20,076 nt of DNA from SIG598 sp045538015 (GCA_045538015.1 JAZSQO010000062.1:1-20076); one strand, 5' to 3'. Positions 6,587 to 14,497 are shown, numbered from the stretch's first letter. Numbers and translations are program-made. The notes: a model not told the origin generated them from the sequence alone.

Positions 6587-7663
6587 TCAGTTCTGATAGT
6601 CGACAGCGATCTCAACAGAGGGAGCGGCGTCGATAACATCGGAAACGACAACATCGCCGTTCTTGACCTGCTCGTACAGAGCGTTGTACTCGTCAACAGT
6701 GTAGGAGGCGAATCTCCAGGAAGACTCAGCGGTGGGCAGACCGACGCAGTCATCGGCAACGCCCAGCTTGGCGGTGGCACCGGCCATGTCAGCGGGCCAT
6801 GCGCCCTCGTTGGCATACAGATCGGTCAGAGCCAGAACGACAGAGTTGGTCAGGCCCTTCATAGCGGAAGTAACGATGGTGTCGAGGCCGAGAGCAGCAT
6901 ACTGGTCAGCGTCAACGCCGATCATCTTGGCACCGGCAGCAGTGGCAGCGGTGTCGCAGGACAGATAGATGCCGCCGCCGCAGGCGAAGACGATCTCGGT
7001 GCCTTCGCTGTACCAGCCGGCCATCTTGGTCTGGATGTCATCAGAGGGAGAGAAGGAGCCGCTGTACCAATACTTGACCTCGATGTCGTCGACAATGTCA
7101 AGCTCCTTGGCAGCAGCGTTGATGCCCTGAACATAGCCGTAGCCGAAGCGGACAACGGCGGGAACGTCCATACCGCCCAGGAAGCCCAGCTTGGTGTAGC
7201 CGTCCTTGACAGCGGCGTAACCGGCGAAGTAACCTGCCTGCTCCTCCTGATAAAGGATGCAGTGGACGTTGGAGTTGGTCTTGTAGTTGTAAGCAGCGTC
7301 ATGGGGCTCGCCGTCCAGGATGAGGAACTGGACATCAGGATGCTGATCCTGAGCGATGTAGACAGCCTCTTCGAAGAGGTAGCCGGGGCAGACAACAACC
7401 TTGGCACCCTTGGCGACGGCAGCGCCGATGGACTCAACGCGGGCATCGGTGGAGTCCTCGGTGGGACGATAGTAAGCGTAGGAGATGTCATTCTCCTCAG
7501 CGAACTTGACTACGCCTTCCCAGGAGCTCTGGTTGAAGGACTGGTCGTCGATGTTGCCGACATCAGTAACGAGGGCGATCTCGTAGGTGCCGGTGCCGCC
7601 GCAGCCCACGAACAGGGCGCACATCATAAGGACGGCGAGGACGAGAGAGAGTACTTTCTTCAT
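6587..7663 (-). CDS. nupN: BMP family nucleoside-binding lipoprotein
   Basis: 358-residue substrate-binding lipoprotein anchored outside the membrane, delivering nucleosides to the importer. A lipoprotein signal peptide (MKKVLSLVLAVLMMCALFVG|C) ends at C21; the residue three before the cysteine is F rather than the usual L, which is tolerated. The mature part opens with the BMP hallmark LVTDVGNIDDQSFNQSSWEG (31-50) and has the two-lobed periplasmic-binding fold. ATG 7663 is chosen over an earlier in-frame codon because GGAGG lies just upstream and a proper signal peptide follows. It is first in the operon with a strong promoter, and a hairpin follows it, which fits the usual excess of binding protein over permease. 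The symbol is by analogy with B. subtilis nupN/yufN. Confidence 0.92.
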   Translation of the reverse strand: MKKVLSLVLAVLMMCALFVGCGGTGTYEIALVTDVGNIDDQSFNQSSWEGVVKFAEENDISYAYYRPTEDSTDARVESIGAAVAKGAKVVVCPGYLFEEAVYIAQDQHPDVQFLILDGEPHDAAYNYKTNSNVHCILYQEEQAGYFAGYAAVKDGYTKLGFLGGMDVPAVVRFGYGYVQGINAAAKELDIVDDIEVKYWYSGSFSPSDDIQTKMAGWYSEGTEIVFACGGGIYLSCDTAATAAGAKMIGVDADQYAALGLDTIVTSAMKGLTNSVVLALTDLYANEGAWPADMAGATAKLGVADDCVGLPTAESSWRFASYTVDEYNALYEQVKNGDVVVSDVIDAAPSVEIAVDYQN

Positions 7664-7694
7664 GTTTGATCCTCCGTATTTTTGTTTTAGCGGC

Positions 7695-7717
7695 ACAATA
7701 TGATGTGGTCATATTGT
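7695..7717 (-). promoter_or_regulatory. Operator-like perfect inverted repeat in the BMP operon leader
   Basis: ACAATATGA (7695-7703) and TCATATTGT (7709-7717) form a perfect 9-bp inverted repeat with a five-base centre. It lies about 10-30 bases downstream of the predicted transcription start, a typical place for a repressor operator. It could also act as an RNA hairpin. The cognate regulator is not in this window. Confidence 0.55.
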
Positions 7718-7732
7718 TTCCCGCTTGTACAC

Positions 7733-7761
7733 ATTATATCAACACCTTCGCAAATATTCAA
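7733..7761 (-). promoter_or_regulatory. Sigma-A promoter of the nucleoside importer operon
   Basis: Minus-strand TTGAAT (7756-7761), 17 bases, TATAAT (7733-7738). The predicted start is near 7725. The AT-rich stretch 7762-7918 behind it holds no gene and includes the perfect palindrome at 7852-7863. Confidence 0.75.
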
Positions 7762-7851
7762 CTAAAATCGGGTTAAAGCGTGTCAAATCCTCCATCAAAT
7801 ATTTATCACATTTTACCAGTTTAACCATAATTTGCCGCAGAATATATATCC

Positions 7852-7863
7852 TATGTCGACATA
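7852..7863. repeat. Perfect 12-bp palindrome in the divergent promoter region
   Basis: TATGTCGACATA, a perfect dyad between the BMP operon promoter and the DUF1295 promoter. Its position, about 55 bases upstream of the latter's -35 box and about 90 upstream of the former's, would suit a regulator of either gene. Function is unknown. Confidence 0.35.
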
Positions 7864-7918
7864 AATCACCCTGTCCGACTTTTTGCCTGCCCGTCATACA
7901 CTTGGAGATTATTGTCTG

Positions 7919-7947
7919 TTGTTAGTGGCTCCGGTCGATGCTACAAT
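7919..7947 (+). promoter_or_regulatory. Likely promoter of the DUF1295/AI-2E gene pair
   Basis: TTGTTA (7919-7924), 17 bases, TACAAT (7942-7947), with a TGC extended -10 that should compensate for the weak -35. A GGAGG (7973-7977) follows ten bases before ATG 7988. Confidence 0.55.
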
Positions 7948-7987
7948 TTCCGAGAGACACATAATAAGTCATGGAGGTACAGTCAGT

Positions 7988-8839
7988 ATGTCAGGAAAAA
8001 TCGGCCGGGCGGCGAGCTTTGTTATTATCGCCGCAATATACGCGGTGGCCGGCGCGGCGGGCATCGCCGTGTACCGTCATCTTCCCTATGCCCCGTGGCT
8101 CAGTCTTCTCCTCGCCGATATCGCGGCTACGGTGGTCACTTTTATTTTCAGCGTAATATTCCGCAACGCTTCGGTGTATGATCCCTACTGGAGCGTGCAG
8201 CCTGTAGTTATAGTGCTGGCCTTTGCTCTGGGAAACGCCATGGATCCCATCAAGCTGATGATGATCGCCGTGATATGCCTCTGGGGCATCCGCCTGACCG
8301 CCAACTGGGCCTACACCTTCCACGGCCTCGGCCATCAGGACTGGCGGTACACCATGCTCAGGCAGAACACCGGCATTTTCTATCCCATAATAAACTTTGT
8401 CGGTATACACATGGTGCCTACGCTGGTGGTATACGGCTGTGTGCTGCCCGCGGTTTACGTCATCACCGGCAGCGGAGAGGGAAACATCGCCGCCGTGCTC
8501 TGTCTGCTGGCAAGCACCATGGCCTTTACCATGCAGGGCACCGCCGATGTTCAGATGCATCGGTTCCGCAAGGCCGGCACCGGCGGATTTATCCGCACGG
8601 GCCTCTGGACCTACTCCCGACACCCCAATTACCTTGGCGAGATAATCATGTGGTGGGGCGTCGCACTGGCGGCGGTGGCTGTGCTGGGCTTCCGCTGGTA
8701 TCTTGTGGCGGGCGCGGCGGCCAACACGCTGCTGTTCCTCTGCGTGAGCATTCCCCTCGCCGACGGCCGCCAGTCCAAAAAGCCCGGATTCGACGAATAC
8801 AGACAGCAGACCCGGATGCTGCTTCCCATAAAAAAATAA
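7988..8839 (+). CDS. DUF1295 membrane protein (steroid 5-alpha-reductase-like/isoprenylcysteine methyltransferase-like fold)
   Basis: 283-residue multi-pass membrane protein with about seven hydrophobic segments. It has the DUF1295 hallmarks DPYW (65-68), IRLTANW (101-107) and the cofactor-site motif GLWTYSRHPNYLGE (205-218) before the last helices. GFDEYRQQTRMLLP lies near the C-terminus. The RHPNY motif is shared with membrane reductases and methyltransferases that bind NADPH or S-adenosylmethionine at the cytoplasmic face. The bacterial substrate is unknown, and I do not assign one. The open frame begins earlier, but ATG 7988 is preceded by GGAGG, and residues before it do not look like this family. 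An AI-2E family gene follows 57 bases later, separated by a hairpin, so the two are probably co-transcribed. Confidence 0.8.
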   Translation: MSGKIGRAASFVIIAAIYAVAGAAGIAVYRHLPYAPWLSLLLADIAATVVTFIFSVIFRNASVYDPYWSVQPVVIVLAFALGNAMDPIKLMMIAVICLWGIRLTANWAYTFHGLGHQDWRYTMLRQNTGIFYPIINFVGIHMVPTLVVYGCVLPAVYVITGSGEGNIAAVLCLLASTMAFTMQGTADVQMHRFRKAGTGGFIRTGLWTYSRHPNYLGEIIMWWGVALAAVAVLGFRWYLVAGAAANTLLFLCVSIPLADGRQSKKPGFDEYRQQTRMLLPIKK

Positions 8840-8840
8840 C

Positions 8841-8862
8841 CGGCGGCAGGAAGCCTCCGCCG
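8841..8862. repeat. Hairpin between DUF1295 and AI-2E genes
   Basis: CGGCGG(C)AGG pairs with CCTCCGCCG, 9 bp with one bulged C and an AAG loop. On the plus strand no T tract follows. On the minus strand it would be followed by a T-rich run. It may be a processing site, or a stop for antisense transcripts. Confidence 0.35.
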
Positions 8863-8896
8863 CAGCACAATACTGCATGAACTGGAGAGAATCCCA

Positions 8897-10012
8897 ATGA
8901 AAACAAGCTGGAAAGTCTTTATAAAAATAGGTATAACAGTCTTCGCGCTTTATCTGTGCATTCACTACTGGCCGGCGGTGGAGGGTCTTTTCGCCCTGAT
9001 GGCCGCCACGGCGCAGCCGCTGATAATCGGATGCGTCATCGCCTACATCGTCAACATACTCATGAGCAGCTATGAGCGGCTGATCTTCTCCCGGGCAAAG
9101 AGAAAATTCTGGCTCCGCTGCAGCCGCCCGGTATCCATGCTGCTGGCCTTTATCACATTGATCGCGGCCATTACCCTGATCGTCTGTCTGATCGTGCCTC
9201 AGCTGACCGCCTGCGTGCAGGTCATCATCGCCGAGATCCCCGACGCGGCCAACGACCTTGTGGCATGGCTGAAGACCCTGAGCATCGTACCAGAGGATAT
9301 CATTGCCTACATCTCCGGCATCGATTGGGCGTCTCAGGCTCAGTCCATAATTCAGGTGGTCACCTCCGGCTTCGGCAGTGTGCTGGATGTGGTGATAACC
9401 ACCGTTTCCTCGGTATTCTCATGGACGGCCACCATTCTGGTCAGCGTCATCTTCTCCATCTATCTGCTGGGCAGCAAGGAGCGCATCGCCGGACAGTTCA
9501 GAAAGCTTGGCTCCCGGTATATCAAGCCGGACTGGCGCAAAAAGATCGCCCATGTTCTTTCCACCCTCAACGACTGCTTCCATCGCTTCATCGTCGGCCA
9601 GTGCACCGAGGCTCTTATCCTCGGCGTTCTCTGCACGATCGGTATGCTGATTTTCCGTTTCCCCTACGCCACCATGATCGGCGCGCTGATCGGCTTCACC
9701 GCCCTCATCCCCGTGGCCGGAGCCTACATCGGCGGCGCGCTGGGCGCATTCATGATTCTGACCGAATCGCCCATGAAGGCCCTGCTTTTCATCATCTTCC
9801 TTGTGGTGCTCCAGCAGCTGGAGGGCAACCTTGTCTATCCCAGAGTGGTGGGAGCCTCCATCGGTCTGCCCGGCATCTGGGTGCTGGCCGCGGTCACCAT
9901 CGGAGGCGGCATCGCCGGCATCACCGGAATGCTCCTGGGCGTTCCCATCGCCGCTGCGGCCTATCGCCTGCTGCGTGAGGATGTAAGCCGCCGGCCTGCT
10001 AGAACCGCATAA
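8897..10012 (+). CDS. AI-2E family transporter (PF01594-type permease)
   Basis: 371-residue integral membrane protein of the family named after the E. coli autoinducer-2 exporter TqsA. Most members have other or unknown roles, including ion or small-molecule export. There are N-terminal hydrophobic segments (about 10-60 and 75-100), then a polar region of roughly 60 residues with amphipathic helices. The conserved C-terminal half has FRFPYATMIGALIGFTALIP, the glycine-rich GAYIGGALGAFM, and QQLEGNLVYPRVVGASIGLP followed by a GGGIAGITGMLLGVP helix. That block is diagnostic. GGAGA lies eight bases before ATG 8897. There is no obvious own promoter, so expression probably depends on the upstream DUF1295 promoter. 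Substrate is not deducible. Confidence 0.88.
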   Translation: MKTSWKVFIKIGITVFALYLCIHYWPAVEGLFALMAATAQPLIIGCVIAYIVNILMSSYERLIFSRAKRKFWLRCSRPVSMLLAFITLIAAITLIVCLIVPQLTACVQVIIAEIPDAANDLVAWLKTLSIVPEDIIAYISGIDWASQAQSIIQVVTSGFGSVLDVVITTVSSVFSWTATILVSVIFSIYLLGSKERIAGQFRKLGSRYIKPDWRKKIAHVLSTLNDCFHRFIVGQCTEALILGVLCTIGMLIFRFPYATMIGALIGFTALIPVAGAYIGGALGAFMILTESPMKALLFIIFLVVLQQLEGNLVYPRVVGASIGLPGIWVLAAVTIGGGIAGITGMLLGVPIAAAAYRLLREDVSRRPARTA

Positions 10013-10029
10013 TCTCCCAAATATTTTCA

Positions 10030-10075
10030 AAGCCGCACCGCGCTCGCGTTTGAGCCCGGTGCGGCTTCTTCTTTT
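10030..10075. terminator. Terminator after the AI-2E gene, facing DUF3793
   Basis: AAGCCGCACC (10030-10039) pairs with GGTGCGGCTT (10058-10067), with an inner GCTC/GAGC pairing, followed by CTTCTTTT. On the minus strand the same stem is followed by TTTGAAAATATTT, so it may also serve the convergent DUF3793 gene. Confidence 0.8.
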
Positions 10076-10626
10076 CAGCTTGCCACCGTGAGCCGCTCAA
10101 GAGAGCTGCCCTCGGCGTATTTGCGGGCGTATACCCGAATGCACTTGGAGTAGCGGTCGAAGGTGGCCTTGGCCTTTTCTTCGTCACCGTATACCTTCCA
10201 GTAGCCGGTATGCTTTTCCTCCCGGGCGCCGTTTTCGATGAATCCACGCACATCTTCCGGCGGATATCCGAGAAAAAGGCCGATCTCATGTGGAAATTCC
10301 CCGTGCTCTCCGAGGCGGCTCATCAGCCGGGAGATGCACAACTCGGGAATGTCCTCCGAATAGCCGTGAGCACGCAGCAGAGCCATCGCCTCGGCCCGGG
10401 CGAGGTCGGCTCTGAGCCGGGCGGGACGGTAAACATAGATCATAGCGTAGCCGTTGCGGATACGCAGCGGGAGTATGCGCAGACCCTTGGCGGTAAGCCG
10501 CCGATTGAGCCTGCGGATGTCCTGCCGGAGCCGCTCGGGCGATTCCACAGCACAGCGGAATATATTGCCGGTTTTGAGCCCGGCAAGGGTGGGCGAGCAA
10601 TGGCGGACGAGCATTTCTTCAGACAC
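10075..10626 (-). CDS. DUF3793 family protein
   Basis: 183-residue soluble protein of a family common in Clostridia and of unknown biochemical role. Diagnostic stretches are RHCSPTLAGLKTGNIF near the N-terminus and HEIGLFLGYPPEDVRGFIEN in the second half, followed by GYWKVYGDEEKA. From memory, family members often lie beside iron uptake or flavodoxin genes, which would fit the operator-like palindromes upstream here, but no such neighbour is present. The frame opens at GTG 10635, inside the ribosome binding site. GTG 10626 is preferred because AAAGGAGG (10637-10644) lies eight bases upstream. It is a single gene with its own consensus promoter. Confidence 0.8.
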   Translation of the reverse strand: MSEEMLVRHCSPTLAGLKTGNIFRCAVESPERLRQDIRRLNRRLTAKGLRILPLRIRNGYAMIYVYRPARLRADLARAEAMALLRAHGYSEDIPELCISRLMSRLGEHGEFPHEIGLFLGYPPEDVRGFIENGAREEKHTGYWKVYGDEEKAKATFDRYSKCIRVYARKYAEGSSLERLTVAS

Positions 10627-10658
10627 GACACGCACCTCCTTTGGTTGTTTTTCGTTCG

Positions 10659-10674
10659 GTTAGTAAGTGCTAAC
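10659..10674 (-). promoter_or_regulatory. Operator-like palindrome, copy 2 (DUF3793 leader)
   Basis: GTTAGTA-AG-TGCTAAC, one mismatch from a perfect 7-2-7 dyad. It matches the other copy at 10715-10730 in 13 of 16 positions. It lies about 15 bases before the DUF3793 ribosome binding site. The GTTAG/CTAAC half-sites recall DtxR/IdeR-type metal operators; the regulator assignment is an inference. Confidence 0.55.
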
Positions 10675-10690
10675 TCGCAGGACATTTTAT

Positions 10691-10710
10691 AGCGCGGACT
10701 ATTCCGCGCT
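10691..10710 (-). repeat. Perfect hairpin between the two operator copies
   Basis: AGCGCGGA and TCCGCGCT form a perfect 8-bp stem with a four-base loop in the DUF3793 leader, centred midway between the two GTTAGCA palindromes. No T tract follows on the minus strand. Confidence 0.45.
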
Positions 10711-10714
10711 CGAG

Positions 10715-10730
10715 GTTAGCAGTTGCTAAC
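10715..10730 (-). promoter_or_regulatory. Operator-like palindrome, copy 1 (DUF3793 promoter)
   Basis: GTTAGCA-GT-TGCTAAC, a perfect 7-2-7 dyad. It begins 10 bases downstream of the -10 box, overlapping the predicted transcription start. A bound protein there would block initiation. Confidence 0.65.
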
Positions 10731-10740
10731 TTACGGTTAT

Positions 10741-10769
10741 ATTATAGCCTGAGATTGCCTTGATGTCAA
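10741..10769 (-). promoter_or_regulatory. Fully consensus sigma-A promoter of DUF3793
   Basis: Minus-strand TTGACA (10764-10769), 17 bases, TATAAT (10741-10746). A perfect consensus promoter followed at once by an operator is the usual arrangement for tightly repressed genes. Confidence 0.85.
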
Positions 10770-10790
10770 CCTTTTTCTGGCAGAGTACGC

Positions 10791-10817
10791 AAAAAGGCCG
10801 CCATGACGGCGGCCTTT
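10791..10817 (-). terminator. Terminator of the ABC exporter operon
   Basis: A 7-bp GC stem, GGCCGCC/GGCGGCC, is extended by three A-T pairs around a five-base loop (10803-10807), with a TTTTT run on the minus strand. It lies 17 bases after the exporter stop codon. Confidence 0.85.
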
Positions 10818-10833
10818 CCCCAGCACCGGATCC

Positions 10834-12720
10834 TTACCCCACCCGGTACTGTTCCTTATTATACTGCAGAGTATAGAGCTTGTAATATCTGCCACGGGCG
10901 GCCAGCAGCTCCTGATGGCTGCCCTGCTCCATTATCTCTCCGTGGGAAAGGAGGATGATGTTGTCGGCGTGCTGGATGGTGGAAAGACGGTGGGCGACGA
11001 TGAGCATGGTGCCCACATTCATCATCTTCTCCAGCGAATCCTGAATGAGCAGCTCGGTCTCTGTGTCGATGTTGGCGGTGGCCTCGTCAAGGATCATCAC
11101 CGAGGGCTTGTGGATTATGGTTCTGGCAAAGGACAGCAGCTGGCGCTGACCGGCGGAGAAGTTGTTGCCTCTCTCCCGGACGGCCTCGTCAAGACCGTTT
11201 TCCAGTCTGGTGATGAAGAAATCGGCGTTGACATAGCGGCAGGCGTCCCAGATCTCCTCGTCGGTCAGCCCCTCCTGACGGAGGATGATGTTGCTGCGAA
11301 TGGTTCCGGAGAAGAGGAAAACATCCTGCAGCATCTGGCCGAAGTGTTTTCTCAGGCAGGATATCTTTATGCGGCGGATGTCGATGCCGTCGATGAGTAT
11401 CTGGCCCTTCTGGATGTCGTAATTGCGGCAGATGAGCGAGAGTATGGTGGTCTTGCCCGAGCCGGTGGAGCCCACAAAGGCCACGGTCTGACCGGCGTTC
11501 ACCTTGAAGGAGACGCCCTTCAGCACCCACTCGTCGGGGACATAGGAGAACCAGACATCCCGGAATTCTATGTCGCCCTTTATCTCATCCAGCTCGATGG
11601 CATCTTCGTCGTCCACGACGGCGGGCTTGATATCCAGTACGGTGAATATCTTTTCCGCCGAGGCGAAGGCCGACTGCATCCAGTTGAACTGCTCGGCCAG
11701 ATTCTGGATGGGGTTGAAGAATTTGGAGATGTACATATAGAAGGTGACAACGGTGCCGCTGGTCAGGGTCTGGCCAAGGAAGCTGGTGTTGTCGATATAT
11801 CCCTTGCCGCCCAGATAGAGCAGGCAGAGCACCGAGCAGATATAGAGCATATAGACCACGGGGCGGAAGATGCCGAAAACGAAGATCTGCTTGCGCTTGG
11901 CTGTTCCCAGCTCGTCGTTCCGGGCGCTGAAATCCCGCATCTTCTTATCCTCGCAGTTGAATATCTGGGTGATCTTGATGCCGGAAAGATTCTCCGAAAG
12001 GAAGGTGTTGATGTCGGTGGTGCCGTCCTTTACCCGGCGATAGGCTCTGCGGGAGAATTTTCTGAAGATGACGGTGAAGAGAATGATAAAGGGCACAAAG
12101 CACAGCACCATCAGCGTAAGCTGGTAGTTGAGGCACAGCATGGCCACCATGACTCCCAGCACGATAAAGCAGTTCTTTACCAGATTGACTATGATGTTGG
12201 TGAACATCATGGAGATGGCGTTGGTGTCGTTGGTGACGCGGGTGACCAGCTTGCCCACGGGAATGGCGTTGAGCTGCTCGTGGGAAAGGCTCTCAATGTG
12301 CACAAAGAGCTCCTCACGCATGGCGGTGAGTATCTTCTGGCCGGTCTTCTGGAGGACGATGGCCTGAATGTAGGTGCACACAAGGGAAACGATCAGGATT
12401 CCCGCGTACACCGCCACCATCATAAACAGATATTTAAGCTGGAATTCCTCCTTTATCATCTCCTCGATGCGGCCGACGATGATGGGCGAAACGATATCGT
12501 AGGAAATGCAGAAGAGCATGGTCAGGCCTACAAGGGCAAACTCTTTGCCGTAGGGCTTTGCGTATCGGAGGAGGCGGCGGATAAGCTCGCTGTCCTTCAT
12601 GTTGCGGTCAAAGCCGATGGCTTCCTTTTTATTTTTCATGGCGGCGTAGGCGATAACAAACATCAGCGCGAAGGCGCCCACCACAGCGCCCACCGCAAGC
12701 AGGGGATAATACTCACGCAT
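10834..12720 (-). CDS. Heterodimeric ABC exporter, canonical-site subunit (YheH/BmrD-like)
   Basis: 628-residue type IV exporter half: membrane domain to about residue 365, then an ATPase domain. Walker A is GSTGSGKT (417-424). The signature is FSAGQ (521-525), the variant seen in YheH-type subunits instead of LSGGQ. Walker B with catalytic glutamate is VMILDEATA (541-549), and the switch histidine is in AHRLST. ATG 12720 has GGAG seven bases upstream and overlaps the end of the partner gene by eight bases, so translation is probably coupled. There is an additional hydrophobic segment at residues 5-27, before the usual first helix that follows RRLLRYAKPY. Together with the upstream subunit it probably exports hydrophobic drugs, lipids or peptides; substrate is unknown. 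Confidence 0.9.
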   Translation of the reverse strand: MREYYPLLAVGAVVGAFALMFVIAYAAMKNKKEAIGFDRNMKDSELIRRLLRYAKPYGKEFALVGLTMLFCISYDIVSPIIVGRIEEMIKEEFQLKYLFMMVAVYAGILIVSLVCTYIQAIVLQKTGQKILTAMREELFVHIESLSHEQLNAIPVGKLVTRVTNDTNAISMMFTNIIVNLVKNCFIVLGVMVAMLCLNYQLTLMVLCFVPFIILFTVIFRKFSRRAYRRVKDGTTDINTFLSENLSGIKITQIFNCEDKKMRDFSARNDELGTAKRKQIFVFGIFRPVVYMLYICSVLCLLYLGGKGYIDNTSFLGQTLTSGTVVTFYMYISKFFNPIQNLAEQFNWMQSAFASAEKIFTVLDIKPAVVDDEDAIELDEIKGDIEFRDVWFSYVPDEWVLKGVSFKVNAGQTVAFVGSTGSGKTTILSLICRNYDIQKGQILIDGIDIRRIKISCLRKHFGQMLQDVFLFSGTIRSNIILRQEGLTDEEIWDACRYVNADFFITRLENGLDEAVRERGNNFSAGQRQLLSFARTIIHKPSVMILDEATANIDTETELLIQDSLEKMMNVGTMLIVAHRLSTIQHADNIILLSHGEIMEQGSHQELLAARGRYYKLYTLQYNKEQYRVG

Positions 12721-14497
12721 TGTTATACTCCGCCCCCTCTTCCTCAAGCTTCTGCAGGTCTACCATACGGCGGTAGTCCGGGCAGGTTTCGTACAGCTGA
12801 CCGTGAGAGCCGATGGCTTCCACGCGGCCTTCGTCGATGTAGATTATCTTGTCCAGCTTTTCCACGGTGGAAACGCGGTGGGCAATGAGGATGGTGGTGC
12901 GTCCCTCCCGGTTGGCGCGCAGGTTGTTCAGAATGACCTCCTCGGTGCGGGTGTCCACAGCGGAGACCGAGTCGTCCAGAATGAGGATGGGCGCGTCCTT
13001 CATCAGCGCCCGGGCGATGGATATGCGCTGCTTCTGGCCGCCGGAAACGGTGACGCCTCTCTCGCCCATCACCGTTTTGTACTGCTCGGTGAACTGGGTG
13101 ATGTTGTCGTGGACATCGGCCAGCTTCGCGGCGGATTCCACAGCCTCGGAGTCCACCTCGTCGTAGGCAAAGGCGATGTTGTTTTCGATGGTGTCGCTGA
13201 AAAGGAAATTGTCCTGGGGCACGTAGGCGGCCGCCGACCGCACCGAGCGGATGGAAAGGCCGTTGACATCCTGACCGTCCACAAAAACCGTGCCGTCGGG
13301 GACATTGTAGGTGCGCAGGATAAGATCGACTATGGTGGTCTTTCCCGAACCGGTCTTGCCCACGATGCCCACGCTTTCGCCGGCGTTTATGGTAAAGGAC
13401 ACATCGCTCAGGGCGTCGTAGTCGGCGTCGGGATAGCGGAAGGTGAGGCCTCGGAATTCGATAGCTCCCCGGGGATCTTCCAGCTCCTTCACTCCCTCCC
13501 GGTCAAGCACATCCTGCTTTGTATCCAGCAGCTCGCTGATGCGCTTGAGGGAGGCGTTTCCACGGGAGGTCATGTCGATGAGCTGGGAAACGGCCATTAT
13601 GGGCCAGACGATGGAGGTGAAATAGCCGATGAACTCCACCAGCTCGCCGGCGTTAAAGCTGCCCTTGTACACAAGGTAGCCGCCGTAGCCCAGAATGATG
13701 CAGATTACCGACTCGGCAAACAGAGCCACCGAGATATTGAGCAGAGTGGAAATGCGGGTGTAATCCACATTGGCCTTTTCGTTCTGCTTGTTGAGCTTGC
13801 GGAAGGCCATCAGCTCAAGGGTCTCCTTGACAAAGGCCTTGACGACGGCGATACCGGAAAAGCTCTCCTGAGAATAATCGGAAAGGTCGGAGAAGGCCTG
13901 CTGGCGGACTTCCCATTTCTTCATCATGTATTTGCCCACGATGGTGCCCACCACCAGCAGCAGAGCCATGGGAATGAGGGAAAAGCAGGTCAGCAGCCAG
14001 TTCATGCGCCACATTTTGACAATGGCCATGGCGCCGAGGATGAGCGCGTCAAAGAGCATGAGTATGCCCGAGCCGAAGCAGTCCTGCACCGTTTCAAGGT
14101 CGTTGGTGAACAGAGACATGAGGTTGCCCACCTTGTTGACCTGATAGTACTGGCGGGAAAGGTCCTTGCAGTGGTCAAACATACGGCTGCGGATGTCGGT
14201 CTCCACCCGTATGGCCGAGCCAAAGAAGCAGATCCGCCAGAGGAACCGCCCCACCACCATGACAAAGATGATGATTATCATGGGCAGGCAGATGTGATCC
14301 AGCAGGAAGTCCATGTCGAACTCCATCAGCTGGCCCTTCAGCTCCACCTCGCCGTTGTTCATGCCGTTGACGACCATTCTGTACAGCTCCGGCATTTCCA
14401 GCTGGAAGAAGTCCACCAGCACCAGAGCCAGCACGCCCAGCAGAAGCGTGGGAGCGTAGCGTAGGTAGTACCGGTTTATGTGCTTGCCGAAAATCAA
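12713..14497 (-). CDS. Heterodimeric ABC exporter, degenerate-site subunit (YheI/BmrC-like)
   Basis: 594-residue exporter half with a six-helix membrane domain (about 1-330) and an ATPase domain. Walker A is GKTGSGKT (380-387), the signature VSGGQKQR (484-491), and Walker B ILILDDSVSAVDTRTE (504-519). D509 replaces the catalytic glutamate. This D is the hallmark of the YheI/LmrC/TM287 side of heterodimers: its own Walker site is non-catalytic, and the partner supplies the working one. The start is TTG 14497, with AAAGGAG eight bases upstream and no better ATG nearby. A perfect-consensus promoter precedes it. It is first of a two-gene operon with the canonical subunit. No transcription factor gene is adjacent. 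Confidence 0.9.
   Translation of the reverse strand: MIFGKHINRYYLRYAPTLLLGVLALVLVDFFQLEMPELYRMVVNGMNNGEVELKGQLMEFDMDFLLDHICLPMIIIIFVMVVGRFLWRICFFGSAIRVETDIRSRMFDHCKDLSRQYYQVNKVGNLMSLFTNDLETVQDCFGSGILMLFDALILGAMAIVKMWRMNWLLTCFSLIPMALLLVVGTIVGKYMMKKWEVRQQAFSDLSDYSQESFSGIAVVKAFVKETLELMAFRKLNKQNEKANVDYTRISTLLNISVALFAESVICIILGYGGYLVYKGSFNAGELVEFIGYFTSIVWPIMAVSQLIDMTSRGNASLKRISELLDTKQDVLDREGVKELEDPRGAIEFRGLTFRYPDADYDALSDVSFTINAGESVGIVGKTGSGKTTIVDLILRTYNVPDGTVFVDGQDVNGLSIRSVRSAAAYVPQDNFLFSDTIENNIAFAYDEVDSEAVESAAKLADVHDNITQFTEQYKTVMGERGVTVSGGQKQRISIARALMKDAPILILDDSVSAVDTRTEEVILNNLRANREGRTTILIAHRVSTVEKLDKIIYIDEGRVEAIGSHGQLYETCPDYRRMVDLQKLEEEGAEYNNA

Noticed and set aside
8897..10012. Calling the AI-2E protein a quorum-sensing exporter
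   Set aside because: Only the family name implies autoinducer-2; no luxS or sensing gene is nearby and most family members have other roles.
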